From Bacteroidales bacterium (lineage in GTDB: Bacteria; Bacteroidota; Bacteroidia; Bacteroidales; UBA932): a stretch of DNA of 64,000 bases. The notes under the pieces were generated by a model. The model ran no database searches. It was given only the letters and a program-made list of their open reading frames with translations, and was not told where the DNA came from. Below, piece after piece: positions 34,455 to 44,145 of this stretch; within the stretch, counting starts at the first letter, position 1; the number at the start of each line of letters is the position of its first letter. The stretch is from contig JAKSKN010000003.1 in the NCBI GenBank assembly GCA_024401695.1, positions 124,001 to 188,000 of the forward strand, read 5' to 3'. A program made the translations under genes and the position numbers.

Positions 34455-35354
34455 ATGAGCAAAATTAAAGTAGCAATTGTCGGATACGGCAATATCGGAA
34501 AATACGCTCTTGAGGCAGTAGAGACCTCAGGCGATATGGAATGTGTCGGCGTGGTCCGCAGAACCGCCAGTGCAGACGGCTATCCGGAACTTGCAGGGTA
34601 CAAGGTCGTCAGTGACATCGCCGAACTCGGCAAGGTCGATGTGGCGATTCTTTCGACTCCTTCACGCAAGGTGCAGGAAAATGCAGAAAAATATCTTGCG
34701 ATGGGCATAAGCACGGTTGACAGCTTCGACATTCACAGCGGTGTCGGCGACCTCCGCCTCACCCTCGATGCCGCGGCAAAGAAGAACAACGCTGTCAGCA
34801 TAATATCCGCCGGATGGGACCCGGGCAGCGATTCCATCGTGCGGGCTCTTCTCCAGGCGCTTGCCCCAGGCGGTGTATCATATACCAACTTCGGCCCCGG
34901 CCGTTCTATGGGACACACCGTGGTGGTCAAGTCAAAGGCCGGAGTCAAGGACGCGCTGAGCCTCACCCTGCCGGCAGGCAAGGGTGTCCACAACAGGCTT
35001 GTCTATGTCGTTCTTGAAGAGGGTGCCGATTTTGCCGCTGTTGAGGCCGCCATCAAGACCGACCCGTATTTTGCATCGGACCAGACCGAGGTGAAAGCCG
35101 TTCCGAGCATAGATCCGTACAACAGTATGATGCACGGTGTGAACATCGTCCGCGACGGTGACTCCGGCAAGACCGCCGACCAGCACATCGATTTCAATAT
35201 GCGCATCAACAATCCGGCTCTTACCGGACAGGTCCTTGTCGGTGCCGCACGCGCCGCCACCCGTCAGGCCCCGGGCTGTTACACAATGATAGAAATCCCC
35301 GTCATCGATCTTCTGGAAGGAGACAGGGATTCTCTTGTGCGCAAGCTGGTATAA
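34455..35354 (+). CDS. ddh: meso-Diaminopimelate D-dehydrogenase
   Basis: 299 aa NADP-dependent enzyme making meso-DAP in one step from tetrahydrodipicolinate and ammonia. N-terminal Rossmann fold VGYGNIGKYALEAV, VAILSTPSRKVQENAEKYL, STVDSFDIH, and SAGWDPGSDSIVRAL are typical. In many Bacteroidales dapF is next to dapL; here ddh takes that place. Ends 2 bases before the convergent manC stop. Confidence 0.93.
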   Translation: MSKIKVAIVGYGNIGKYALEAVETSGDMECVGVVRRTASADGYPELAGYKVVSDIAELGKVDVAILSTPSRKVQENAEKYLAMGISTVDSFDIHSGVGDLRLTLDAAAKKNNAVSIISAGWDPGSDSIVRALLQALAPGGVSYTNFGPGRSMGHTVVVKSKAGVKDALSLTLPAGKGVHNRLVYVVLEEGADFAAVEAAIKTDPYFASDQTEVKAVPSIDPYNSMMHGVNIVRDGDSGKTADQHIDFNMRINNPALTGQVLVGAARAATRQAPGCYTMIEIPVIDLLEGDRDSLVRKLV

Positions 35355-35356
35355 GC

Positions 35357-36448
35357 CTATCGGTATTCCTCGTATTCAGGCAAGGCGAGTTCGGAAAGGA
35401 ACTCGGTCAGTTTCTCTTCGTCCCTTGGGCAGATGAGGAGAACATCCTTCATATCCACCACAAGGAAGTTCTCCATTCCCCGGACTGCGACGAGCTTTTT
35501 GTCGGCGCTGGAGAAGATGATGTTGTTGGAACTCTCCTTGAGAAGGCCCTTGCCGCGGATGTTGGAGGCGTTGCCTGACTTGTCGTGATTGGCAAGGTGG
35601 TCATAGAGTGACTCCCAGTTACCGATATCCGCCCATTTGAACTTTGCGGGATATACCCAGGCATTGTCGGTCTTCTCCATTACGGCGACATCGATTGACA
35701 CGCGCGGCATATCGGTATAAATCTTTTCTATGAACTTCTTCTGCTGTTCCGTGCAGAGGTACTCCTTCCAGTTCTTCCAGAGTCTGGTGATGTCAGGAGC
35801 ATACTTTTCCAATTCCTCGCGTATGGCTGAAGCGCGCCAGACGAAGATACCGGAGTTCCACAGGAATTCGCCGCTCTCGATGAACACCTTGGCCAGTTCC
35901 TTGTCGGGTTTTTCGGTGAAAGTCTTCACTTTCACAGGGCGGTCTCCTTCGAAAGGACCGGCCACCTGTATATAACCGAAATTCGAATCGGGACGGTTCG
36001 GGACGATGCCTATGGTGATCAGGGCATCCGTGCCTGCAGCATATTGTACGGCGTTTGACAGTGTCTCGTTGAATGCCGGGATATTGCTGATGGCGTGGTC
36101 GGCCGGAGTTGCGATGACAGTTGCCAGCGGATCTCTCTTCAACAGGGCATATGTCGCGAAGGTCAGGCAGGGGGCGGTGTTGCGGTTGTAAGGCTCCAGC
36201 AGAAGATTTCCTTCCCTGAGCTCCGGGATGCATTTCTCGACCCGCTCCTTATAGCGCTCGAGTGAAACGATGAGGATGTTCCCTTCCGGGACAATGGTCT
36301 TCATCCTGTCGAAGGTCGAGCGGAGAAAGGAAGTTCCATCGCCTTCGAAATCGAGGAACTGTTTCGGCTTTGCAGCGCGGCTGATGGGCCAGAAACGGGA
36401 ACCGATTCCGCCGGCCATGATCACGCAATAAAGATGTTCGTTAGACAT
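35357..36448 (-). CDS. manC: Mannose-1-phosphate guanylyltransferase
   Basis: 363 aa, the single-domain form without the C-terminal isomerase cupin. The nucleotidyltransferase motif MAGGIGSRFWPISR is followed by KPKQFL, TPADHAI, FTEKPDKELAKVF, LWNSGIFVWRA and FKWADIGNWESLY. It makes GDP-mannose for capsule, O-glycan or fucose synthesis. Last gene of the cdaA-mutS2-yraN-manC operon; overlaps yraN by 8 bases. Confidence 0.94.
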   Translation of the reverse strand: MSNEHLYCVIMAGGIGSRFWPISRAAKPKQFLDFEGDGTSFLRSTFDRMKTIVPEGNILIVSLERYKERVEKCIPELREGNLLLEPYNRNTAPCLTFATYALLKRDPLATVIATPADHAISNIPAFNETLSNAVQYAAGTDALITIGIVPNRPDSNFGYIQVAGPFEGDRPVKVKTFTEKPDKELAKVFIESGEFLWNSGIFVWRASAIREELEKYAPDITRLWKNWKEYLCTEQQKKFIEKIYTDMPRVSIDVAVMEKTDNAWVYPAKFKWADIGNWESLYDHLANHDKSGNASNIRGKGLLKESSNNIIFSSADKKLVAVRGMENFLVVDMKDVLLICPRDEEKLTEFLSELALPEYEEYR

Positions 36449-36827
36449 ATATAGGTATAAAAGCTTTAGGGTAATATTCTATTATGGGTCCTGTTGCCTC
36501 GAGGACTACGGTTATCACGTCAAAAAACAATTCTGCATCATCCAGATGAAGAGCCTTGAACTCCGCAGAGTGGAGGAACGCCTTCGCTGCGGCGATAAGC
36601 TTCGTCCTTTTTGCGAAGTTAACGCTGATCTCCGGCGGCGCTGCCACGGGGGCTGTCCTGGTCTTCACCTCCACTATGTGGATGGCGCCCTGCTTCAGGC
36701 TCACAATGTCCAGTTCCCGATGCTTGTTGCGCCAGTTCCGTGCCACGATGCGGTGGCCTTCGTTCTGCAAAAAGAAACAGGCTTCATTCTCTCCCTGCTC
36801 CCCCACGTTCTGTTTCTTGTTTTCCAT
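36441..36827 (-). CDS. UPF0102 (YraN) family nuclease-like protein
   Basis: 128 aa with the PD-(D/E)xK-like core: GEQGENEACFFL, RNWRNKHRELDIVSLKQ, and HIVEVKTRT. These Holliday-junction-resolvase-like proteins occur in most bacteria and their exact role is not settled. One base separates it from mutS2, another DNA-acting gene. Confidence 0.88.
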   Translation of the reverse strand: MENKKQNVGEQGENEACFFLQNEGHRIVARNWRNKHRELDIVSLKQGAIHIVEVKTRTAPVAAPPEISVNFAKRTKLIAAAKAFLHSAEFKALHLDDAELFFDVITVVLEATGPIIEYYPKAFIPIYV

Positions 36828-36828
36828 A

Positions 36829-39294
36829 TCAAAATGTTACTATCGTGACTCCGGTACCGCCTTGTCTTATGTCTTCATCCCTGACAGTCAGACCTGGGAT
36901 TGTCCGGAGATATTTCTGTATCTCTTCCCTCAGCACGCCGGTCCCCTTGCCGTGTATGATGCGTACCATACCTATGTTCAGCATCACGGCGTCGTCGATG
37001 TAGCGCGTGACGATGTCGAGTGCGTCGGATAGGCGTTCGCCGCGTATGTCGAGTTCCGGCTTGAACGCGAGCTTGCGCTCGGAAATAGCGCTGTCAACCT
37101 TCTGCTCGACAGGCTTGAAGAGTTTGCGCGAAGCGTCCCTGAATTCGTTGGAGGAAATCCTCTCGACTTTGTCGGGACTCATCGTGCTGCTTATGCTGCC
37201 TATGATGACCGTGAGCGACTTGCTCGATACTTTCGAAACCTCGCCTACGAGTCCGTTCTGCTTCACGCGCACTTTCTCGCCTACCTTCAGAGGCTCGACC
37301 TTCTGCGGCTGCTCGGGAGCGGAGTCCTTCTTTTTCCTGTTGCGCTTCTCCAGCTGGGTCAATTTGCGGTCGATATATTCATCCCGTGCCTTCTGCTGCT
37401 TGCTCTTGTGGTCGGAAATGGCGTTGAGGAAGCCTTGGAGCTCCTGACGGGCCGCCTTGGTCTGCTCCTTTTCGGCCTGGGCCGTCTTGATGTCGCGTAT
37501 GGTCTTTTCAACCTGTTTTCCGGCACCTCTCACGATGCCTTCCGCCTCACGGCGGGCTTCGTCGATGATGGCTGCCCTCTGTTCCTTTATCTCTTCCAGC
37601 TCCTTCTGGTATTTTTCCGTCAGCCCTTCCAGATTCTTGTCGGTCTTCTTGACCTTCTGCAGCTTTTCGTCGAGTGCGCGGCGGTTGCGGGCAATCTTGC
37701 GGAGGTTCCGTTCCATCCCCACGAATCCTTCACCGGCGCGGGCTTCGGCATCCTTGACTATGGACTCCGGCAGACGCATCTTGCGGGCCAGTTCGAATGC
37801 GAACGAATTGCCGGGCAAGCCGACTTCGAGCTTGAACATAGGCTCGATGCGTGAAGCATCGTAGAGCATGGCACCGTTGGTGACGTGAGTGTCGGCAGAT
37901 GCCGCATACAGCTTCAGATTTGTATAATGGGTGGTGATTACTCCATATACGCCTCTCTTGTCAAGTTCGCTCAGGATAGCTTCTGCAATGGCGCCGCCGG
38001 CGGCAGGCTCGGTGCCGGAACCGAATTCGTCTATCAGCACCAGAGTCTTTTCATCGGCGTTGTCGAGCATATCCTTCATATCACAGAGGAAGGAACTGTA
38101 TGTGCTTAGGTCGTTCTCTATATTCTGGTCGTCGCCTATGCTGACGATGATGCGGTCGAGGACCGGCAGCTCGGACGTCTCGGATGTAGGTACAAGCATA
38201 CCCCACTGGAACATATATTGAAGCAGTCCGACCGTCTTCAGGCAGACTGACTTGCCTCCGGCATTCGGACCGGAGATCAGCAGGATTCTTTTTTGTGGTG
38301 TCAGGCCTATGGTCAGTGGGACCATATCGCGTCCTTCCCGCTTGAGGGCCTTCTCAAGCAGCGGGTGCCGGGCCTTGCGGAGACTCAGCTCCCCTCCGCT
38401 GGCGATTATCGGCATGCCGGAGATGAAGTCAAGTGCGGTCTGGGCCTTTGCCATCAGGAAGTCCATCTCACCGATGAATGCTGCGGAAGCGAGGACGTCG
38501 GGGATGTATGGGCGGAAGAACTCGGTGAATTCGAAGAGTATCTTCTGGATCTCGCGGGTCTCCGCGAAATGGAGCTCCGTTATGTCGTTCTCCAGCTCAA
38601 TGATTTCGGTCGGTTCGATGAATGTTGTCTTGCCTGTGGCGGAGGCGTCATAGACGAAACCGGGAAGCTTGCGCTTGGCGGAAGTGTTTACCGGGATGAG
38701 GAATTTGCCGTCACGGATGTTGACGGTGGCGCCGGAGTCAACGATACCTTCTTCCTGTGACTGCCGCAGGATTGCCGCCGCCCTTTTTGAGACGGATGCT
38801 TCTTTTGCGCGTATGTCGCGCCTTATTTCGAAAAGGCTGTCCGATGCGGAATCTTTGATCTCGCCATATCTGTCGAGGATGTTCTCGATGCGGCGGTGAA
38901 CCTCCGGGCAGGTCTGGATAGGGGCGGCCATCGCTTTGAGATTAGGATAAACGCCCTCCTTGATGCTGCTGAAGAAGTGGATTATGCGGCGTGTGGTGTC
39001 GATCACCGTCTTCAGTTTGGCAAGATTGAGGGTGTCGATGGACGTGCCCGGATGCTGAAGAGGCTCCAGGAAAGGGATAGCATCGATATAACCGGTGGTA
39101 GGGAAGGACTCCTCGAACATCATCACCAGCCGCATCTCGTCCGTAAGGTTCAGACGCTGGCGGATGATGGAGGCATCCGTGGAGAATTCTTCGGATGCCA
39201 CTCTGTCGGAGGCGTATTCGGTAAGGGTGCGGTCTGAGACTATCCTTCGTATCTTGTCAAAGCCCAATTTCGTCTCGAGCCTTTGGTCTATCAT
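36829..39294 (-). CDS. mutS2: MutS2-family ATPase with Smr domain
   Basis: 821 aa. The MutS-like core and clamp (about 1-310), then the ATPase with Walker A LLISGPNAGGKSVCLKTVG and Walker B VLIDEFGSGTEPAAG; a long coiled coil (about 515-640); a KOW-like patch (GEKVRVKQNGLVGEVSKV); and a C-terminal Smr nuclease domain (LDIRGERLSDAL, RIIHGKGTGVLREEIQ). Known roles are recombination control and rescue of collided ribosomes. Overlaps cdaA by 4 bases. Confidence 0.95.
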   Translation of the reverse strand: MIDQRLETKLGFDKIRRIVSDRTLTEYASDRVASEEFSTDASIIRQRLNLTDEMRLVMMFEESFPTTGYIDAIPFLEPLQHPGTSIDTLNLAKLKTVIDTTRRIIHFFSSIKEGVYPNLKAMAAPIQTCPEVHRRIENILDRYGEIKDSASDSLFEIRRDIRAKEASVSKRAAAILRQSQEEGIVDSGATVNIRDGKFLIPVNTSAKRKLPGFVYDASATGKTTFIEPTEIIELENDITELHFAETREIQKILFEFTEFFRPYIPDVLASAAFIGEMDFLMAKAQTALDFISGMPIIASGGELSLRKARHPLLEKALKREGRDMVPLTIGLTPQKRILLISGPNAGGKSVCLKTVGLLQYMFQWGMLVPTSETSELPVLDRIIVSIGDDQNIENDLSTYSSFLCDMKDMLDNADEKTLVLIDEFGSGTEPAAGGAIAEAILSELDKRGVYGVITTHYTNLKLYAASADTHVTNGAMLYDASRIEPMFKLEVGLPGNSFAFELARKMRLPESIVKDAEARAGEGFVGMERNLRKIARNRRALDEKLQKVKKTDKNLEGLTEKYQKELEEIKEQRAAIIDEARREAEGIVRGAGKQVEKTIRDIKTAQAEKEQTKAARQELQGFLNAISDHKSKQQKARDEYIDRKLTQLEKRNRKKKDSAPEQPQKVEPLKVGEKVRVKQNGLVGEVSKVSSKSLTVIIGSISSTMSPDKVERISSNEFRDASRKLFKPVEQKVDSAISERKLAFKPELDIRGERLSDALDIVTRYIDDAVMLNIGMVRIIHGKGTGVLREEIQKYLRTIPGLTVRDEDIRQGGTGVTIVTF

Positions 39295-40103
39295 TCCGCC
39301 TGTCCTCCAAGTTTAAGTTTCAACACGTTGCGGCTTTCGATCCTGGTGACCTGGCCGGCGCGCACGAAAGAGATGCTGCCGGTCTGTTCGCTTACGACCA
39401 CCACGTCGGCGTCGCTTTGCTCGGAGATGCCGACGGCAGCCTTGTGGCGCATACCATAGCGGGCCGGAAGATCCGTGCGGTCGGTGATGGGCAGCGTGCA
39501 TCGTGCCGCAAGTATGCGGTTGTCGCTGATGATCATCGCTCCGTCGTGGAGCGGGGAGTTCTTGAAAAAGATGTTTTCAATGAGACGGCGGTTGATCTCG
39601 GCGTCGATGGTATCGCCGGAGGCGACGATGTCTTCCATCATATTGTTGTGACGGATGACTATGAGGGCGCCGGTTTTCTGTGACGCCATCTCTTCGCAGG
39701 CGGCAGTTATCTCATCGATGGAAGCCGTTGTGAGGCCGCCGGTGCTGTTGCGCTGCATTATCTTCTGAAACAGGTTCCTTTTCTCGACGGCGTTGCCGGC
39801 GCTGCGTCCGAGATTGTTGAGGAACCGTCGGATTTCCGGCTGGAAAATCACGATCAGCGCGATTGCACCCACATCGATGATGGTACCCAGCAGGGCGGAC
39901 ATCATCTTCATGCCTAGGGCGACCGCAAGTATGCGGACGATGAGGACGATGAGGATCGCAATGAAAATGTTCAGGGCCGAGGAGCCGCGGATCCACCTTA
40001 TGATAAAGTATATGATGGCAGCGACCATCACGATGTCCAGAAGGTCTATCCAGGAGAATCGCAGGAAGCTGAAGGCGCCTGCAAGATATGTTCCGATGCT
40101 CAT
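39291..40103 (-). CDS. cdaA: Membrane diadenylate cyclase CdaA
   Basis: 270 aa. Three N-terminal helices (about 18-38, 43-63 and 72-90: LLDIVMVAAIIYFIIRWIRG, NIFIAILIVLIVRILAVALG, DVGAIALIVIFQPEIRRFL), then the DAC domain with KNSPLHDGAMIISDNRI (DGA motif), RYGMRHKAAVGISEQSDA and VVVSEQTGSISF. Makes c-di-AMP from two ATP; the nucleotide controls osmolyte transport and wall homeostasis. The usual RHR motif reads RHK here. A -7 box ends 5 nt before the ATG, so the mRNA is probably leaderless. Confidence 0.93.
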   Translation of the reverse strand: MSIGTYLAGAFSFLRFSWIDLLDIVMVAAIIYFIIRWIRGSSALNIFIAILIVLIVRILAVALGMKMMSALLGTIIDVGAIALIVIFQPEIRRFLNNLGRSAGNAVEKRNLFQKIMQRNSTGGLTTASIDEITAACEEMASQKTGALIVIRHNNMMEDIVASGDTIDAEINRRLIENIFFKNSPLHDGAMIISDNRILAARCTLPITDRTDLPARYGMRHKAAVGISEQSDADVVVVSEQTGSISFVRAGQVTRIESRNVLKLKLGGQAE

Positions 40104-40108
40104 AAATA

Positions 40109-40116
40109 CAAAGGTA
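40109..40116 (-). promoter_or_regulatory. -7 box directly upstream of cdaA
   Basis: CAAAGGTA on the plus strand is TACCTTTG on the minus strand, 5 nt before ATG 40103. Confidence 0.6.
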
Positions 40117-40164
40117 ATAATTCTGTTAGAGAAAGTTATGTTTTTTTATATGAAAAATATTTCG

Positions 40165-40172
40165 TACATTTG
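40165..40172 (+). promoter_or_regulatory. Promoter of the left ribosomal cluster
   Basis: TACATTTG followed by GCAGCCCGCAAAAT. The same layout, -7 box then GCAGnCC and AAAAT, precedes rplP at 53163. The leader to rplC is about 55 nt. Confidence 0.7.
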
Positions 40173-40232
40173 CAGCCCGCAAAATTGCGCGGATATACTT
40201 AAAGTATTAATAAACAATTAATTATCAAACCA

Positions 40233-40859
40233 ATGCCTGGATTAATTGGAAAGAAAATCGGAATGACTTCCGTTTTCAGTGCCGACGGTAAGAATGTACC
40301 GTGCACTGTTATCGAGGCTGGTCCGTGCGTTGTCACGCAGATTCGTACAGTTGAAAAAGATGGTTATGCCGCTGTACAGCTTGCCTATGACGAAACAACA
40401 GAAAAGCACGCCAGCGCGCCTCTGATGGGGCATTTCAAAAAGGCAGGAACCACCCCTAAGAAAAAGCTTGTCGAATTCCCGGCAGACTTTGGAAAGGAGC
40501 TTAAGCTCGGCGACGTCATCACTGTAGGTGACATCCCTGTGGATGAGACACCGTTCGTTGACATTGTCGGTACTTCTAAAGGTAAGGGTTTCCAGGGCGT
40601 TGTACACCGCTACGGTTTCGCCGGTGTAGGTGGCCAGACTCACGGCCAGCACAACCGCCTTCGTCACCCTGGTTCAATGGGCGCATCTTCATGGCCTTCA
40701 CGCGTACTTCCTGGTATGCGCATGGCTGGCCATATGGGCAATGAGCGCGTAAAGGTATTCAACCTCCGCGTCATCAAGGTCATCCCTGAGAACAATCTTC
40801 TCGTTGTCAAAGGTTCCGTTCCTGGAGCCAAGGGTTCTTATGTAATTATTGAGGCTTAA
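40233..40859 (+). CDS. rplC: 50S ribosomal protein L3
   Basis: 208 aa, an early-assembling 23S-binding protein near the peptidyl-transferase centre. [13 protein letters not shown] start, [31 protein letters not shown], and [15 protein letters not shown] are diagnostic. It is the first gene of the left cluster; rpsJ (S10), normally just upstream, is absent, and the divergent cdaA occupies that side. Confidence 0.97.
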   Translation: MPGLIGKKIGMTSVFSADGKNVPCTVIEAGPCVVTQIRTVEKDGYAAVQLAYDETTEKHASAPLMGHFKKAGTTPKKKLVEFPADFGKELKLGDVITVGDIPVDETPFVDIVGTSKGKGFQGVVHRYGFAGVGGQTHGQHNRLRHPGSMGASSWPSRVLPGMRMAGHMGNERVKVFNLRVIKVIPENNLLVVKGSVPGAKGSYVIIEA

Positions 40860-40863
40860 GAGT

Positions 40864-41493
40864 ATGAAACTTTCAGTTTTAAAGATCGACGGAACCAAAT
40901 CCGGCAAGGAAGTCGAACTCGCAGACAGCGTATTCGCAATTGAGCCTAACGACCACGCCATTTATCTTGACGTAGTCCAGTATCTCGCAAACCAGCGTCA
41001 CGGCAATGCCAAGACCAAGGACCGCAGCGAGATTGCGCACAGCACCAAGAAGCTTGGTCGCCAGAAGGGCGGCGGCGGTGCTCGTCACGGTAGCCTTAAG
41101 GCCAATATCTTCGTAGGCGGCGGCCGCGTTTTCGGTCCGGTGCCACGTTTCTATCATAACAAGTTGAACAAGAAGGTCAAGGCCCTCGCCCGCAAGTCCG
41201 CCCTTTCATACAAGGCGCAGGAGAATGCGATCATCGTTCTTGAGCCGTTCGCAATGGATGCACCTAAGACCAAGGAGTTCCTCAAGATCAACGAGGCTAT
41301 CAAGGCCGGCGATCGCAAGGTCCTCTACGTGCTCCCTGAAAATTCAACCAATATTTTCCTTTCATCCCGCAACCTTCCTCAGGTGAATGTCATTTCCGTT
41401 GACGAAATCAACACCTACGCTATCATGAATGCCAATACTCTGGTAATGGTAGACGGTGTCCAGGACATCCTCGCCGAGAGAAACATGCGCTAA
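40864..41493 (+). CDS. rplD: 50S ribosomal protein L4
   Basis: 209 aa. RQKGGGGARHGSLKANIFVGGGRVFGPVPR marks the exit-tunnel loop. The frame opens at 40849 inside rplC, but ATG 40864 (MKLSVLKIDG), 4 bases after the rplC stop, is the likely start. L4 also autoregulates the S10 operon in E. coli; no such leader was recognised here. Confidence 0.96.
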   Translation: MKLSVLKIDGTKSGKEVELADSVFAIEPNDHAIYLDVVQYLANQRHGNAKTKDRSEIAHSTKKLGRQKGGGGARHGSLKANIFVGGGRVFGPVPRFYHNKLNKKVKALARKSALSYKAQENAIIVLEPFAMDAPKTKEFLKINEAIKAGDRKVLYVLPENSTNIFLSSRNLPQVNVISVDEINTYAIMNANTLVMVDGVQDILAERNMR

Positions 41494-41505
41494 ACGAACA
41501 CGAAG

Positions 41506-41796
41506 ATGGGAATCATTATTAAGCCAATCGTAACAGAGAAGTTGACGGCTCAGGGCGAAAAGTTGAACCGTTATGGCTTCATCGTAAACGCTGATGCCAA
41601 CAAACTTCAGATCAAGGACGCAGTCGAGAAGATGTACAACGTCGTAGTCGCTGACGTCAATACCGTCAATTATCACGGCAAGAGGAAATCCCGCTATACA
41701 AAGTCAGGACAGGTCCGCGGCCGTGCTAATCATTATAAGAAGGCATACATCACTCTTGCCGGTGACGACAAGATTGATTTCTACGCTAATATCTAA
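41506..41796 (+). CDS. rplW: 50S ribosomal protein L23
   Basis: 96 aa. IIIKPIVTEKLT at the start, YGFIVNADANKLQIKDAVEKMYNV, and VNTVNYHGK. Sits at the tunnel exit and docks SRP and trigger factor. Normal bacterial length. Confidence 0.96.
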   Translation: MGIIIKPIVTEKLTAQGEKLNRYGFIVNADANKLQIKDAVEKMYNVVVADVNTVNYHGKRKSRYTKSGQVRGRANHYKKAYITLAGDDKIDFYANI

Positions 41797-41811
41797 TAGG
41801 AGGTTCAGACA

Positions 41812-42636
41812 ATGGCAGTAAGAAAATTCAAGCCGGTTACTCCCGGTCAAAGAAACAAAGTGATCAGCACCTTTGAGGAGATCACCACCAACAAGCCTCA
41901 GAAATCATTGCTGGAGCCTCTCAAGAGCACAGGCGGACGTAACAACACCGGTCAGATGACCGTTCGTTACCTCGGCGGCGGCCACAAGAAAATGTACCGT
42001 ATCATCGACTTCCTCCGCGACAAGGACGACTGCACCGCTACCGTTCTCACGATCGAGTACGATCCTAACCGTAGCGCACGCATCGCTCTCGTGCAGTACA
42101 CAGACGGCGAGAAGAGATACATCATCGCCCCTAAGGACCTCAAGGTCGGCCAGGTTATCGCATCCGGCAGCGGTGTTGCTCCGGAAGTCGGCAACTGTCT
42201 TCCTCTGAGTGAAATTCCAGTTGGTACCATCGTTCACAACATTGAGCTCCGTCCTGGTCAGGGTGCCGCTATGGCCCGTTCAGCCGGTACTTTCGCTCAG
42301 CTCGCAGCCCGCGAGGGAATCCACGCTGTTCTCCGCCTGCCTTCAGGTGAGACCCGTATGGTTCTCGTAAGCTGCCGTGCTACCGTTGGTCAGGTATCCA
42401 ACGCAGATCACAACCTCGAAAGTCACGGTAAGGCCGGTCGCAAGCGTTGGCTTGGCAAACGTCCTCACAACCGTGGTGTTGTTATGAACCCTGTTGATCA
42501 CCCGATGGGTGGTGGTGAAGGCCGTGCATCAGGTGGACATCCACGTTCACGCAAGGGCTTGCCAGCTAAGGGATACAAGACTCGTAATCCTAAGGCTCAA
42601 TCCAACAAGTTCATCATCGAGAGAAGAAAGAAATAA
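41812..42636 (+). CDS. rplB: 50S ribosomal protein L2
   Basis: 274 aa. Conserved [13 protein letters not shown] start, [21 protein letters not shown] and the C-terminal [18 protein letters not shown] with the His needed near the peptidyl-transferase centre. A full Shine-Dalgarno AGGAGG (41798-41803) lies 8 bases before the ATG, rare in this phylum. Confidence 0.97.
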   Translation: MAVRKFKPVTPGQRNKVISTFEEITTNKPQKSLLEPLKSTGGRNNTGQMTVRYLGGGHKKMYRIIDFLRDKDDCTATVLTIEYDPNRSARIALVQYTDGEKRYIIAPKDLKVGQVIASGSGVAPEVGNCLPLSEIPVGTIVHNIELRPGQGAAMARSAGTFAQLAAREGIHAVLRLPSGETRMVLVSCRATVGQVSNADHNLESHGKAGRKRWLGKRPHNRGVVMNPVDHPMGGGEGRASGGHPRSRKGLPAKGYKTRNPKAQSNKFIIERRKK

Positions 42637-42659
42637 CAGGAATTAAACTTTAGAGATTT

Positions 42660-42932
42660 ATGAGTCGCTCATTAAGAAAAGGTCCATACATCCAGGAAGC
42701 CCTGGAGAAAAGAGTTCTTGCTATGAATGATGGTAGCAAGAAGAAGGAAGTGGTCAAGACCTGGTCACGTGCCAGCATGATCTCTCCTGACTTTATCGGC
42801 CATACTATCGCAGTTCACAACGGTAACAAGTTTATCCCTGTTTACGTAACTGAGCAGATGGTTGGTCACAAGCTCGGCGAATTCGCCCCTACTCGCAACT
42901 TCCGCGGACATTCAGGTAACAATAAGAAGTAA
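42660..42932 (+). CDS. rpsS: 30S ribosomal protein S19
   Basis: 90 aa. [39 protein letters not shown], and [16 protein letters not shown]. Binds the 30S head with S13. No Shine-Dalgarno sequence precedes it. Confidence 0.97.
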   Translation: MSRSLRKGPYIQEALEKRVLAMNDGSKKKEVVKTWSRASMISPDFIGHTIAVHNGNKFIPVYVTEQMVGHKLGEFAPTRNFRGHSGNNKK

Positions 42933-42937
42933 TCATT

Positions 42938-43354
42938 ATGGGAAAGCGTAAAAGACTTATGGCTGAAAGCCTCAAGGAGGCCAAGAAGGTTACAGCAGTT
43001 GCAAAACTGAATGACGTCCCTACTTCTCCACGCAAGATGCGTCTCGTTGCAGACACAGTCCGTGGTGTAGAAGTTAACCACGCACTCGATCTTTTGAAAT
43101 TCTCAAAGAGAGAGGCTTCTATCCGTCTCGAAAAACTTCTCCGCAGCGCTATCGCAAACTGGGAAGCCAAGAACCCGGACAAGAGCAAAGATTTGGATAA
43201 TGGCAATGTCTATGTCAAGACTATCATGGTTGATGAAGGCCGCACTCTCAAGCGCATCCGTCCGTGCCCTCAGGGCCGCGCCGGCCGCATCCGCAAGCGT
43301 TCCAACCACGTCACCATCATCCTCGATGTAAAACAACCAGTGGAGAATAAATAA
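42938..43354 (+). CDS. rplV: 50S ribosomal protein L22
   Basis: 138 aa. [17 protein letters not shown] and the tunnel-hairpin segment ([22 protein letters not shown]) are typical. One base separates its stop from the rpsC start. Confidence 0.96.
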   Translation: MGKRKRLMAESLKEAKKVTAVAKLNDVPTSPRKMRLVADTVRGVEVNHALDLLKFSKREASIRLEKLLRSAIANWEAKNPDKSKDLDNGNVYVKTIMVDEGRTLKRIRPCPQGRAGRIRKRSNHVTIILDVKQPVENK

Positions 43355-43355
43355 T

Positions 43356-44117
43356 ATGGGACAGAAAACTAATCCTATTAGCAACAGAATCGGTATCACC
43401 CGTGGTTGGGACTCTAACTGGTGTGGTGGTAACTATGCTGAGAAGATCGCAGAAGACTACGAGATTCGCAAATATCTTGGTAACCGTCTCGCTAAGGCCA
43501 GCCTCAGCAGAATCGTTATCGAGAGAACCCTCAAGCTCATCACTGTTACAATCTACGCAGCTCGTCCGGGCTTCATCATCGGCAAGGGCGGCACTGAGGT
43601 TGACAAACTCAAGGAAGAGCTCAAGAAGGTCACAAAGAAAGACGTCCAGATCAATATCTACGAGGTTAAGCGCCCGGAGGTTGATGCTCACATCGTTTCC
43701 GACAGCATCGCCCGTCAGATTGAAGGCCGTGTTTCTTATCGTCGCGCCATCAAGATGGCCGTTGCCAACACAATGCGTGTCGGTGCAGAAGGTATCAAGG
43801 TTCAGATCAGCGGTCGCGTAGGTGGCGCTGAAATGGCCCGTTCAGAAATGTTCAAGGAAGGTCGTACACCTCTCCATACTTTCCGCGCAGATATCGACTA
43901 TGCACTTGCAGTTGCAAACACCAAGGTTGGTACCCTCGGTATCAAGGTTTGGATCTGCAACGGTGAGCGTTACGGCAAGCAGGACCTCACCCCTGCAGCG
44001 CTTGCAGCAGCAAACGCCCAGGCAGCAGGCCAGCAGAACCGTGGCGGCAACCGCGGAGACCGTCGCCCTCGTCGTGACGGCGACCGTGACCGTCGTCCTC
44101 GTCGCGAGCAGAAGTAA
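43356..44117 (+). CDS. rpsC: 30S ribosomal protein S3
   Basis: 253 aa. KH domain (about 40-110) with [18 protein letters not shown], then [23 protein letters not shown] and [20 protein letters not shown]. The last ~38 residues are a low-complexity tail, first Ala-rich then Gly/Arg/Asp-rich ([20 protein letters not shown]), beyond the E. coli length. It is the last gene of the left block; a terminator follows where rplP would be expected. Confidence 0.96.
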   Translation: MGQKTNPISNRIGITRGWDSNWCGGNYAEKIAEDYEIRKYLGNRLAKASLSRIVIERTLKLITVTIYAARPGFIIGKGGTEVDKLKEELKKVTKKDVQINIYEVKRPEVDAHIVSDSIARQIEGRVSYRRAIKMAVANTMRVGAEGIKVQISGRVGGAEMARSEMFKEGRTPLHTFRADIDYALAVANTKVGTLGIKVWICNGERYGKQDLTPAALAAANAQAAGQQNRGGNRGDRRPRRDGDRDRRPRREQK

Positions 44118-44145
44118 TTTCGTAAGAAAATTACTATATTTAATG

